A stretch of 36,416 nt of DNA from DAOTXN01 sp034435435 (GTDB taxonomy: Bacteria; Chloroflexota; Anaerolineae; S140-20), in assembly GCA_034435435.1 (NCBI GenBank), contig DAOTXN010000017.1:1-36416 (forward strand), in the 5' to 3' direction. Positions 1 to 8,431 of this stretch are shown one piece after another (the stretch's first letter is position 1; each line of letters starts with the position of its first letter). The notes beneath the pieces were generated by a model, which saw only the letters and a program-made list of their open reading frames with translations, did no database searches and was not told where the DNA came from. The position numbers and the translations under genes are program-made.

Positions 1-218
1 AGACAATTCTGACCGGCTTTCGCAAATCATACTACTTGCGAGATATAAGCTAGTCGGCAAAGATGCAGAAACCGGCAAATTACAGTGCGGCAGTCTGGCT
101 TTATCGAAATACACTATGCCGTAATTTCAGTTACGATAACCGCATGACCGCTCTGATTCGTCAATTCTGGCTTGACAGTCCGCGAGCCATCACAGCACAC
201 GCCAAAGCGAGGTCAAAA
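1..218. other. Upstream region of the surface-protein gene
   Basis: 218 bp without a supported gene; the frame open from 63 lacks secretory character and a good ribosome-binding site. TTGACA is present at 172-177, but no matching -10 is found 15-19 nt downstream, so I do not call a promoter. Confidence 0.4.
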
Positions 219-3200
219 ATGAGCTTGCAGCGATTTCCCTCTATCGCGTTGCTCACCAGCCTGATCGTCAGCCTGATCTGTAGTCCGACTCACTCCCACG
301 CGGCGACAGCCGCGTGGCCGGCCCGGCCACGGTTGGGCGCAATTGGTGCGTCGGTTCAGAGCCTCGATCTATTCGACGCCGGTGCACCCATTGGACGCAG
401 CGCCGATGCCGTCCCGTTGCCTGCGGCAGTCCTGACCGATACGCTGGCAAGTTCCGGCTGGTGGACCACCATGCAGGAGGACATCCGCCAGTCCGAGTAC
501 AACGTCACCTGGCAGGAGGAAACCTACCTGTCCGACGTTGCTGCGGCCTACCAGGCTCCCAACCGCGCCCAGGACCTGCGCGCCTACTTTACCCCTGACA
601 GCGTGCGTATTATTCCACGCGCTGCGCCGGGCGGGTGGGAGCTAGGCTTGAGCTTTTCCAGCTATGGCTATGCAGGGCAAAAGCAGCCCGTGCAGATGGC
701 CGATCTGGTCGCGTCGGGCAATCGCATCGACTATCGGCGGGGCGGCGTGACCGAACGGTACCTCAACGATGAAAATGGCCTGAAACAGGGCTTTGTTGTC
801 AGCGGTCAGCCGTCAGCGGTCAGCGGTCAGCCCGCTCAATTCACGCTCGACCTGGCGCTCACCGGAGATCTGTTGCCCAGGCTGGTCGATGGGGATCGGG
901 CGGTCGAATTCACTACGGCAGAGGGCGTGCGCGCCCTGCGTTACGGCGACTTGCACGCCGCCGATGCGACCGGCCATCCGCTCCCTGCCTACTTTTCTCT
1001 ATCTCAAGTCTCTATCTCTATCTGGGTGGACGACGCCAACGCCGTTTACCCGCTGACCATCGAGGCGACCATTACCGGTCTCTCGACGACCCCTGATTGG
1101 ACCGCCGAGAGCGACCAGGCCGGGGCCGAGTTTGGCTGGTCGGTGAGCACGGCGGGCGACGTGAACGGGGATGGTTACAGTGATGCCATCGTCGGAGCGC
1201 GCTACTATGACAATGGTCAGACGGACGAAGGACGCGCCTATGTCTATCACGGCTCGGCCACCGGGTTGAACACGATCGCCGACTGGACGGCCGAGAGCGA
1301 CCAGGCTGGTGCCTGCTTGGGCGCGGCGGTGGGCACCGCAGGAGATGTGAATAGCGACGGCTACGCCGAGGTGATCGTGGGGGCTTATTATTACGATAAC
1401 GGTCAAACAGACGAGGGGCGTGCTTTTGTGTACTATGGTTCAGCGAGTGGCTTGAGCACGATAGCGGACTGGACCGCTGAGAGTGACCAGGCCGAGGCTT
1501 ATTACGGTAACTCGGTGAATACGGCCGGGGACGTGAACGGGGATGGCTATTCCGATGTCATCGTGGCGGCCTATTACTACAACAACGGCCACACAGACGA
1601 AGGACGGGTTTATGTCTATCACGGCTCGGCCTCTGGCCTGGGTTCCACCGCCGACTGGACGGCTGAGAGCAATCAGACCGGAGCGATTTTTGGCCTCGAC
1701 GCAGACACGGCCGGGGACGTAAACGGCGACGGCTATGCCGACGTCATCGTGGGGGCATATCGCTACGACAACGGCCAGACGGACGAGGGACGGGCCTATG
1801 TCTATCACGGCTCCGCGTCGGGTCTGAGCGCGACGGCCAATTGGATGGTCGAGAGCCACCAGGTCAGCGCGTACTTGGGCCGCGAAGTGGACACGGCCGG
1901 GGATGTGAACGGCGACGGATACGCCGACGTCATCGTCGGAGCGCACCATTACGACAATGGTCAAACCGACGAAGGCGCAGCCTTTGTCTACCATGGCTCG
2001 GCATCCGGTCTGAGCGCCACTGCCGCCTGGGTAGCAGAGGGCAATCAGAACGTTGCTGTTTTTGGTGACGCGGTGGGGCCGGCCGGGGACGTAAACGGCG
2101 ACGGCTACGCCGACGTCATCGTCGGGGCACGCTTGTACGACAACGGCCAGACGGACGAGGGCCGGGCTTTTATCTACCATGGCTCGGCGTCGGGTTTGGG
2201 CACGGCAGCCGCATGGACAGTCGAGGGTGATCAGACTAACGCCCGGTTAGGCATCTCAGTAGGCACGGCTGGGGACGTGAACGGCGATGGCTATGCCGAC
2301 GTCATCATTGGGGCGTACCGTTTCGACGCCGGCCAGACCGACGAAGGGGCGGCTTTTGTCTATCACGGTGGTCCGGATGGACTCACAACCAGCGGGGCCG
2401 ACTGGATGGCCGAGAGCGACCAGGCCGGGGCCGACTTTGGCTTCTCCGTAGACACGGCAAGAGACGTAAACGGTGATGGGTACAGCGATGTCATTGTTGG
2501 AGCCCGTTTGTACGACAACGGCCAGACGGATGAAGGGCGCGTCTTTGTCTATCATGGCTCAGCCATAGGACTGAACACGACCGCTGACTGGACGGCCGAG
2601 AGCGATCAGGCTTATGCCCGCTTTGGCGTCGCGGTGAGCACTGCGGGAGATGTGAACGGTGATGGTTACGCCGACGTCATCGTAGGAGCCTATTATTACG
2701 ATGATGGTCAAACAGACGAGGGGCGTGCTTATGTCTACCACGGTTCAGCGAGTGGCTTGAACGCTACAGCGGCCTGGATGGCCGCGAGCGACCAGGTCGA
2801 GGCTCACTATGGTAACTCGGTGAGCACAGCGGGGGATGTCAACGGGGATGGCTACAGTGACGTGATTGTTACAGCATACGACTATGACAATGATCAGACG
2901 GACGAGGGGCGGGCCTACGTCTACCACGGCTCTGCGACGGGGTTGAGTGTTGTGGCTGACTGGACAGTCGAGGGAGATCAAACTTCAGCTCGGTTTGGAC
3001 TCTCGGCAGGCGCGGCCGGGGACGTGAATGGAGACGGCTGTACTGATGTTATTGTTTCAGCGCTTTGGTATGACAACGGCCAGATGGACGAGGGACGGGT
3101 CTTTGTCTACCATGGCTCGGCGTCGGGTCTGAGTACAACGGCCAATTGGATGGCCGAGAGTGACCAAGTCGAAGCGTACTTTGGCCACGAAGTGGACACG

Positions 3201-6200
3201 GCTGGAGATGTGAACGGCGACGGTTATGCGGATGTCATCGTTGGGGCTTATCATTTTGACAGCGGTCAGACGGATGAAGGGCGGGCCTATGTTTATCACG
3301 GCTCAGCAACGGGTTTGGACACCTCTCCCGCCTGGACCGCTGATGGCAACCAGGCCTCAGCCGTCTTGGGTGATTCAGTCAGCACGGCCGGCGACGTGAA
3401 CGGGGATGGCTATGCCGACGTCATTGTTGGGGCGCGTATGTACGACAACGGTCAGACGGACGAAGGGCGGGCTTTTGTCTACCACGGCTCGGCGACAGGC
3501 TTGAGCCTGACTCCTGATTGGACAGCCGAGGGCGACCAGGTTGATGCCCGCTTTGGTGTGTCGGTGCGTACAGCCGGTGACGTGAACGGCGATGGTTATG
3601 CCGATGTGATTATCGGGGCGAACGAGTATGACGACGGCCAGACCGACGAGGGCGCGGCCTTTCTGTACTATGGCAACGGCGGCGACGGGCTGGACTTGAC
3701 CCCGCGCCAACTGCGCACCGACGGCTCGGTGCACATCGCGCCGCTGGGCATGTCCGACGCGCCCGACGCGATCCAACTGCGCCTGACCGGGCGCATGCCC
3801 TTGGGTCGGGAGCAGGTCAAGCTGCAATGGCAGGTGGCCCCGTTGGGCGCGCCCTTTACGGCCACGAACGTCGTCAGCGGGACCAGCGCCGCCTGGACCG
3901 ACACGCTCACCACCGGTATGGTCATCAGCCAGAACGTGACCGGCCTGACGCCGGGCACACCCTATCACTGGCGCGTCCGGCTGCTCTACCGCCCCGGCAA
4001 TCGCCTGGGCCAGCCGGCCGGGCGCTGGATCCACATCCCCTGGAATGGCTGGACCGAGCAGGACTTGCGCACCTCCGCCGGCTACGTGTGCACACCCGAG
4101 ACGCGCGACTCGGACGTAGTGCTGGTGGTGGATCGCTCGGGCAGCATGGGCGACGACGGCAAGCTGGCCGCAGCCCAGGCCGCCGTCTCGACCTTCCTGG
4201 ACACGTTGAGCGCCCCGCCGGAGCAGGCCGCACTGGTCTCCTTTGCCAGCGGCGCGGCGCTGAACGAGCCGCTGACTACCGACATGGAAGCGGTGCGCGC
4301 TGCAGTAATGGCGCTGACGGCAGGCGGAGACACGCGCATCGACTTGGGGTTGGAACAGGCGCGGCTGGAATTGGCTGGGCCGCGCCACGTGATCACCCAC
4401 ACCCAGATCATCATTCTGTTGAGCGACGGACAGCAGACGGGGAGCACCGACCCGGTGCTGGCCGAAGCCGCCGCAGCCAAGGCCGCAGGGGCGCTGATCT
4501 TTACCATCGGGCTGGGACCGGACGCGGACGGCGACCTGTTGAGCCAGGTAGCCAGCCAGCCCGAGTATTACTTTTATGCCCCCGGCGGGGACGAGCTGGA
4601 AGACATCTATCTGGAGATCTCGACCGTGCTGGCCTGCCCGGACATCGGGGGACGGGTGTTTGTGGACTGGAACGTGGACGGGATGTACTCGGCGGGACTG
4701 GACGAGCCATTGGGAGACGTAGAGATCGAGCTGGCCGGAGGCAGCCAGCCGCAGACGGCCGTCAGCGACCCTCTGAGCGGGACGTATCTGTTTGCCGCCA
4801 ATCCCTCTGGACAGTACACGCTGACGGTGGACCTGGACACGGCGCCGGCGGGCTACCAGCCCACCACCGACACGGTGCGCTACGTGGACCTGCATTACCG
4901 CGCCGAGCTGGACAACGACTTTGGCTTCCTACCGCCCGCAGGGTTGGCGTTGAGCAAAGCGGCCACGCCGACCGGGCTACCCAACCAGGGCGGTTGGGTG
5001 ACCTATACTTTCCAGGTGGACAACCTCGGCCAGACGCCGTTATCGCCGGTCACAGTGACCGACCCACTGCTGGGCGGGCTGGTGTGCACCAACCCGCCGG
5101 GGCAGGACCCACTCCTGCCGGGGGATGGCTTTACCTGTCAGACCACCACCGTGGTGTTGAGCGACACGCTGAACGTGGCCCTGGCGACGGGGGTAGGAGT
5201 GCAGCCGAACGGTGAGCCAATCCCCGGCGTGGTGGTGAGCGACACGGCCCAGGCTACGGTGGCGCTGGTGTACTCGGCTCTGGGCGGGCGGGTCTTTGCC
5301 GACTGGGACCAGGACGGGCAGTATACCGCCGGGACAGACGCGCCGCTGATCGGGATGGAGATCGAGCTGCAAGGCGCGCAGGTCAGCGACGCCGCCGCCA
5401 GCGCAGCGCCCGACGGCTATTACCTGTTCCCGGCCAACGTGGCGGGGGTGTATACGCTGACGGCAGACCTGAGCAGCGCGCCGCCGGGCTATCAAGCGAC
5501 TACCCCCATCACGCGCCAGGTGACATTGACGCTGCAAGACCAGCTGGCGCACGATTTTGGCTTTTTCGCACCGTCGGGGTTGAGCCTGACCAAGACCGCC
5601 GATCCCAGCCAGTTGCCGCTAGAGGGCGGCTGGGTGACCTTTACCTTTCAGGTCAGCAACACCGGTCAGACGCCCCTCTCGCCGGTGACGGTGACCGACC
5701 CGCTGCTGGGCGGGCCGGTGTGCATCCACGCGGGTCCATTGTCGCCGGACGCGGGCTTTGCCTGCCAGGTCATGGCGCTGATCCTGACCGATACGCTCAA
5801 CGTGGCGACGGTGAGTGGGGTGCCCCTGCAAGTGGACGGGCAGCCGATACCCGGGCAGGTGGCGACGGCGGCAGATTGGGCGGTGGTCACGCTAGGGGAG
5901 GCCGAAGCGCCCCTGTTGACCATTGACAAAGATGTACTGACGCCGGCGGTAACGGCCGGGGGCGAGGTCACCTATACCATTGTTGTGCGCAACGCGAGCG
6001 GGGGAACGGCGCACGGCGTATGGATCGCAGATGCGCTGCCGGGCGCAGAATGGACGTTTCTGGGGGACAACATCACGGCGGTGAACGCCGAGCGCACCCA
6101 GGCGATCAATCCGCAGGTGGGCGATTACCTGTTGGAGTGGGGGGAGTGGATCTTGAACCCCCTGGCTGTCATCAGTGTGACTTTCCGCGTGCAGGTGGGG

Positions 6201-6779
6201 CCAGGAGTGGCTGCGGGGAGCTTCGACAACACGGCCGCGGTCGAGAGCCAGGAGACGGGCTGGACGGACGATGAGGGCGAGGTGGGGGGCGACCCCGGCG
6301 CCCCGGCGGGAGCGGACCCAGAGACGGACGAAGACGTGAGCGTGGTCAGCCCGGGTCCCGAGGAATATCGTCTGTATCTGCCCGTGGTGATGCGAAATTA
6401 CACGCCGCCGATCACCTTTCCCCTGCACATCGGCGATCTCATCGTCGAGCGTCCCGTAGCCTACCAGGGCGAGGTGTTCTACACCAAGACGCTGCAGATG
6501 CCGGACGAATTACCGGCGTCGGGTCGCTTTTACCTGTCCTCCGAGCCGGACGCGGTGGCCGAGGTCGTGGTGGACGACGCGGTGATGATCTTTTTCCAGG
6601 ATGTACTGAGGTTCACCTACGTTTTTTCTGACGGCACCTACGTGCCCGTGCCCGCGATTGTGGAGCTGCCCCGCACGACGATGGAGGCGCTGGTCGGGCA
6701 GACGGTCACGGTGGAGTACCGGGACGTGTATGCTGTGGTGGTGCGGGCCAGCCCCATGTGGCTGATCTGGACGCCATAA
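219..6779 (+). CDS. Giant secreted FG-GAP / VWA / SdrD-B-like / DUF11 surface protein
   Basis: About 2186 aa. I start at ATG 219 because GAGGT (209-213) sits 5 nt upstream and the product then opens with a signal peptide (MSLQRF, a hydrophobic stretch, then SHAATA). The frame is open back to 63, but that adds 52 residues with no secretory character. Seen in order: a unique N-terminal region (about 30-290); 14 FG-GAP blades of 62 aa with the calcium loop DVNGDGYAD (about 290-1160); an Fn3-like region (about 1170-1285); a VWA domain with MIDAS motif DRSGSMG from D1305 (to about 1475); an SdrD-B-like domain, DUF11, a second SdrD-B-like domain and two more DUF11 domains (about 1477-2025); a YLPVVM motif at 2053-2058; and a roughly 120-residue C-terminal domain. 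Expected role: extracellular, calcium-stabilised adhesion or matrix protein. Partner unknown. It lies upstream of the glycan locus but is separated by a terminator, so any functional link is inference. Confidence 0.9.
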   Translation: MSLQRFPSIALLTSLIVSLICSPTHSHAATAAWPARPRLGAIGASVQSLDLFDAGAPIGRSADAVPLPAAVLTDTLASSGWWTTMQEDIRQSEYNVTWQEETYLSDVAAAYQAPNRAQDLRAYFTPDSVRIIPRAAPGGWELGLSFSSYGYAGQKQPVQMADLVASGNRIDYRRGGVTERYLNDENGLKQGFVVSGQPSAVSGQPAQFTLDLALTGDLLPRLVDGDRAVEFTTAEGVRALRYGDLHAADATGHPLPAYFSLSQVSISIWVDDANAVYPLTIEATITGLSTTPDWTAESDQAGAEFGWSVSTAGDVNGDGYSDAIVGARYYDNGQTDEGRAYVYHGSATGLNTIADWTAESDQAGACLGAAVGTAGDVNSDGYAEVIVGAYYYDNGQTDEGRAFVYYGSASGLSTIADWTAESDQAEAYYGNSVNTAGDVNGDGYSDVIVAAYYYNNGHTDEGRVYVYHGSASGLGSTADWTAESNQTGAIFGLDADTAGDVNGDGYADVIVGAYRYDNGQTDEGRAYVYHGSASGLSATANWMVESHQVSAYLGREVDTAGDVNGDGYADVIVGAHHYDNGQTDEGAAFVYHGSASGLSATAAWVAEGNQNVAVFGDAVGPAGDVNGDGYADVIVGARLYDNGQTDEGRAFIYHGSASGLGTAAAWTVEGDQTNARLGISVGTAGDVNGDGYADVIIGAYRFDAGQTDEGAAFVYHGGPDGLTTSGADWMAESDQAGADFGFSVDTARDVNGDGYSDVIVGARLYDNGQTDEGRVFVYHGSAIGLNTTADWTAESDQAYARFGVAVSTAGDVNGDGYADVIVGAYYYDDGQTDEGRAYVYHGSASGLNATAAWMAASDQVEAHYGNSVSTAGDVNGDGYSDVIVTAYDYDNDQTDEGRAYVYHGSATGLSVVADWTVEGDQTSARFGLSAGAAGDVNGDGCTDVIVSALWYDNGQMDEGRVFVYHGSASGLSTTANWMAESDQVEAYFGHEVDTAGDVNGDGYADVIVGAYHFDSGQTDEGRAYVYHGSATGLDTSPAWTADGNQASAVLGDSVSTAGDVNGDGYADVIVGARMYDNGQTDEGRAFVYHGSATGLSLTPDWTAEGDQVDARFGVSVRTAGDVNGDGYADVIIGANEYDDGQTDEGAAFLYYGNGGDGLDLTPRQLRTDGSVHIAPLGMSDAPDAIQLRLTGRMPLGREQVKLQWQVAPLGAPFTATNVVSGTSAAWTDTLTTGMVISQNVTGLTPGTPYHWRVRLLYRPGNRLGQPAGRWIHIPWNGWTEQDLRTSAGYVCTPETRDSDVVLVVDRSGSMGDDGKLAAAQAAVSTFLDTLSAPPEQAALVSFASGAALNEPLTTDMEAVRAAVMALTAGGDTRIDLGLEQARLELAGPRHVITHTQIIILLSDGQQTGSTDPVLAEAAAAKAAGALIFTIGLGPDADGDLLSQVASQPEYYFYAPGGDELEDIYLEISTVLACPDIGGRVFVDWNVDGMYSAGLDEPLGDVEIELAGGSQPQTAVSDPLSGTYLFAANPSGQYTLTVDLDTAPAGYQPTTDTVRYVDLHYRAELDNDFGFLPPAGLALSKAATPTGLPNQGGWVTYTFQVDNLGQTPLSPVTVTDPLLGGLVCTNPPGQDPLLPGDGFTCQTTTVVLSDTLNVALATGVGVQPNGEPIPGVVVSDTAQATVALVYSALGGRVFADWDQDGQYTAGTDAPLIGMEIELQGAQVSDAAASAAPDGYYLFPANVAGVYTLTADLSSAPPGYQATTPITRQVTLTLQDQLAHDFGFFAPSGLSLTKTADPSQLPLEGGWVTFTFQVSNTGQTPLSPVTVTDPLLGGPVCIHAGPLSPDAGFACQVMALILTDTLNVATVSGVPLQVDGQPIPGQVATAADWAVVTLGEAEAPLLTIDKDVLTPAVTAGGEVTYTIVVRNASGGTAHGVWIADALPGAEWTFLGDNITAVNAERTQAINPQVGDYLLEWGEWILNPLAVISVTFRVQVGPGVAAGSFDNTAAVESQETGWTDDEGEVGGDPGAPAGADPETDEDVSVVSPGPEEYRLYLPVVMRNYTPPITFPLHIGDLIVERPVAYQGEVFYTKTLQMPDELPASGRFYLSSEPDAVAEVVVDDAVMIFFQDVLRFTYVFSDGTYVPVPAIVELPRTTMEALVGQTVTVEYRDVYAVVVRASPMWLIWTP
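801..828 (+). repeat. Heptamer tandem repeat (AGCGGTC) x4 inside the surface-protein gene
   Basis: Four contiguous 7-bp units (AGCGGTC, AGCCGTC, AGCGGTC, AGCGGTC) lie in frame in the N-terminal region and encode a VSGQP-like repetition. Because 7 is not a multiple of 3, gain or loss of one unit would shift the frame of the rest of the gene. Confidence 0.7.
1075..3690 (+). repeat. 14 tandem 186-bp repeats encoding FG-GAP beta-propeller blades
   Basis: Fourteen consecutive units of about 186 bp (62 codons) lie inside the giant surface-protein gene. Each encodes the order W-x-x-E-(S/G)-x-Q, then F/G, then DVNGDGY(A/S)DVIVGA, then YDNGQTDEGRA, then (F/V)VYHGSA. Unit 7 is one codon longer. Unit 2 has S and E in place of G and D in the calcium loop, and unit 11 has C-T after the loop glycine. 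FG-GAP propellers commonly have seven blades, so 14 units could form two propellers. Similarity between units is high enough that array length may vary by recombination. Confidence 0.92.
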
Positions 6780-6800
6780 AACAAGCCGCTACGAGTGGCC

Positions 6801-6860
6801 GATGCTGGTCAAGCATCATAAGCCCGCCCGTGTTCTGCCGAAACAGGACACGGGCGGGCT
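6801..6860 (+). terminator. Strong hairpin terminator after the surface-protein gene
   Basis: A 17-bp stem pairs 6821-6837 with 6844-6860 (one G-T wobble) around the 6-nt loop CCGAAA, with a GC-rich lower stem AGCCCGCCCGTGT. A small 6-bp hairpin (GATGCT/AGCATC, 6801-6817) precedes it. The following bases are only moderately T-rich (GTGTTTGC). It lies 41 nt after the stop codon and separates the surface-protein gene from the glycan operon. Confidence 0.75.
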
Positions 6861-6878
6861 GTGTTTGCTATTTCGACC

Positions 6879-6907
6879 TTGACACACAGACAACTGTGTA
6901 GTAAAAT
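6879..6907 (+). promoter_or_regulatory. Sigma-70-type promoter for the glycan operon
   Basis: TTGACA (6879-6884) is separated by exactly 17 nt from TAAAAT (6902-6907). This is close to the consensus for the housekeeping sigma factor. It faces the MarR-type regulator and the pse genes, with an expected start near 6914. The -10 box is embedded in the inverted repeat at 6897-6929. Confidence 0.75.
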
Positions 6908-6929
6908 TCAACCAATGAATTTTACTACA
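6897..6929. promoter_or_regulatory. Perfect 14-bp inverted repeat over the -10 box, candidate operator
   Basis: The left arm TGTAGTAAAATTCA (6897-6910) is the exact reverse complement of TGAATTTTACTACA (6916-6929), with the 5-nt centre ACCAA. The left arm contains the -10 box. MarR-type regulators bind palindromes as dimers and often repress their own promoters. The next gene encodes such a regulator, so autoregulation is a reasonable inference. The element could also act as an mRNA hairpin only if transcription started further upstream. Confidence 0.6.
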
Positions 6930-6940
6930 GCTCTTCGTAG

Positions 6941-6958
6941 TAACGACTTGAGTCGTTA
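6941..6958. repeat. Second small palindrome in the leader of the regulator gene
   Basis: TAACGACT (6941-6948) and AGTCGTTA (6951-6958) are exact reverse complements with a 2-nt centre. It lies just before the first possible start codon of the regulator and inside the predicted 5' leader, so it could be a second operator half, a leader hairpin or a dispersed repeat. Confidence 0.5.
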
Positions 6959-6971
6959 GGTGACAGCCAGG

Positions 6972-7448
6972 ATGTCCTCCCCAGACCTCGATCGCCGCCT
7001 GTTAGAAGCAATTGAGCAGAACGCCGACACCACCCAGGCCAATCTCGCAGATCAACTGGGCGTGGCGGTGGGCAGCGTCAATTGGTACTTGAAGCGCTTG
7101 ATCCGCAAAGGACACGTCAAGGTGACGCATCTGCAGCGGCGCAAGCTCAAGTATTTTCTGACCCCGCAAGGCCTGGCGCTCAAGGCGCACCTCACCTCCC
7201 AATATATGCAGGCCTCGCTGCGCATTTATCGGGAGCTGCGACAGGCGGCGCGAGAGACCCTGGCCGAGGTCAAGGCGGCCGGGTATGGGGCTGTGCATCT
7301 GATAGGCGACGACGAGGCAACCGAGATTTTCCAGTTGACCTGCCTGGAGCAGGGGGTGAAGCAGGTGACAGGCGCGGGAGACGGCGCGCCGACAGTCGCT
7401 GTAGATGGGACGGGCTTTGTCGTGCACTGGCCGGAAAGGAATGGTTAA
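6972..7448 (+). CDS. MarR-type EPS-associated winged-helix transcriptional regulator
   Basis: About 158 aa from ATG 6972; an in-frame GTG at 6960 would add four residues. Neither start has a clear Shine-Dalgarno sequence, so the start is uncertain. The N-terminal 75 residues form a winged helix-turn-helix (TQANLADQLGVAVGSVNWYLKRL as recognition region, then KGHVKV and a wing ending in KLKYFLTPQG). This arrangement matches the EPS-associated MarR-like family (TIGR04176 type) that often starts polysaccharide operons. The C-terminal 60 residues (VHLIGDDEATEIFQ region) form an extra small alpha/beta segment that may sense a ligand; this is inference. It is the first gene of the pse operon, 11 nt before pseB, and follows a promoter overlapped by a perfect palindrome, suggesting it regulates this operon and itself. 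Confidence 0.8.
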   Translation: MSSPDLDRRLLEAIEQNADTTQANLADQLGVAVGSVNWYLKRLIRKGHVKVTHLQRRKLKYFLTPQGLALKAHLTSQYMQASLRIYRELRQAARETLAEVKAAGYGAVHLIGDDEATEIFQLTCLEQGVKQVTGAGDGAPTVAVDGTGFVVHWPERNG

Positions 7449-7459
7449 AAGGGGAGACT

Positions 7460-8428
7460 ATGAACTGGACAGGTTTGACCGTTCTGTTGACTGGCGGCAC
7501 CGGTTCTTTTGGGAAAAAGTTCACCGAGGTCCTGCTGCGCAACCATAACCCGAAAAAGCTCATCATCTTTAGCCGGGACGAACTCAAGCAGCACGAGATG
7601 CGCATGACGGTTGACGATCCGCGCCTGCGCTATTTTATCGGTGACGTGCGAGATAAAGAGCGGCTGCACCGGGCCGTGCAAGGCGTAGATGTGATCGTGC
7701 ACGCGGCGGCCCTCAAACAGGTTCCTTCGTGCGAGTACAACCCGTTTGAAGCGGTCAAGACCAATATTCTGGGCGCGTCGAACATCATTGACGTGGCGAT
7801 TGACGCCGGTGTGAAGCAGGTGCTGGCCCTCAGCACCGACAAGGCGGTCAATCCGATCAACCTGTACGGCGCAACCAAGCTAGTGGCCGAAAAGCTGTTC
7901 GTGCAGGGCAACACGTATGCCGGAGCGAGCGGAACACGCTTTAGCTGCGTGCGTTACGGCAACGTAGTTGGCAGCCGGGGCAGCGTGATTCCGGTCTTTC
8001 AAAAACAACGTCAGAACGGCAAAATAACAATCACCGACGAGCGCATGACCCGCTTTTGGATCACGTTGGAGCAAGGGGTGCAGTTCGTCATCCAGTGCAT
8101 CGGCCGGATGCAGGGGGGGGAAGTCTTTGTGCCCAAGATCCCCAGCATGCGCATCGTGGACCTGGCGGAGGTCATTGCGCCCGATTGCGAACGGGAGGTC
8201 ATGGGCATTCGCCCCGGCGAAAAGCTGCACGAGGTGCTGGTCTCGCGGGACGAGTCGCGCTATACGCTCGAGTTCGACGATATGTATCTGATCCAGCCGG
8301 TGCATCCCTGGTGGACCCCCAAAGAGCATCCTGGCGGACGGCCGATGGCAGACGGGTCGAAATTTGGCAGTGACAGTAACACGTGGTGGCTCACTCGGGA
8401 TGAGCTGCGCCAGATGATCGAGGAATAG
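7460..8428 (+). CDS. pseB: UDP-GlcNAc 4,6-dehydratase (inverting, 5-epimerising) PseB
   Basis: 322 aa. Start ATG 7460 follows GGGGAG (7451-7456); the longer open frame from 7082 is only read-through inside the regulator gene. PseB performs the first step of pseudaminic acid synthesis, turning UDP-GlcNAc into UDP-2-acetamido-2,6-dideoxy-beta-L-arabino-hexos-4-ulose with bound NADP+. Seen: Rossmann motif GGTGSFG (12-18), the conserved HAAALKQVP segment, S-T-D-K at 125-128, Y136-x3-K140, and RYGNVVGSRGSVIPVF. Length and motifs match the FlaA1/PseB family well. A run of eight G (8113-8120) lies in the coding region. The gene is followed after 3 nt by the partner aminotransferase, the standard pseB-pseC order. 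Confidence 0.95.
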   Translation: MNWTGLTVLLTGGTGSFGKKFTEVLLRNHNPKKLIIFSRDELKQHEMRMTVDDPRLRYFIGDVRDKERLHRAVQGVDVIVHAAALKQVPSCEYNPFEAVKTNILGASNIIDVAIDAGVKQVLALSTDKAVNPINLYGATKLVAEKLFVQGNTYAGASGTRFSCVRYGNVVGSRGSVIPVFQKQRQNGKITITDERMTRFWITLEQGVQFVIQCIGRMQGGEVFVPKIPSMRIVDLAEVIAPDCEREVMGIRPGEKLHEVLVSRDESRYTLEFDDMYLIQPVHPWWTPKEHPGGRPMADGSKFGSDSNTWWLTRDELRQMIEE

Positions 8429-8431
8429 CCC

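Noticed and set aside
172..177. TTGACA as -35 of a promoter for the surface-protein gene
   Set aside because: No -10-like hexamer is found at 15-19 nt downstream.
1075..3690. Regular repeats considered as a CRISPR array
   Set aside because: Units are 186 bp, fully coding in one frame with a conserved calcium loop, and there are no unique spacers.
3375..4895. Long minus-strand open frame (506 codons) opposite the surface-protein gene
   Set aside because: It lies opposite FG-GAP and VWA coding sequence, has a low-complexity V/R/Q-rich product and no motif; high GC makes such antisense frames common.
3827..5215. Plus-strand open frame of 462 codons in another frame of the surface-protein gene
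   Set aside because: Arg/Gly-rich translation of GC-rich DNA; the true frame encodes Fn3-like and VWA domains.
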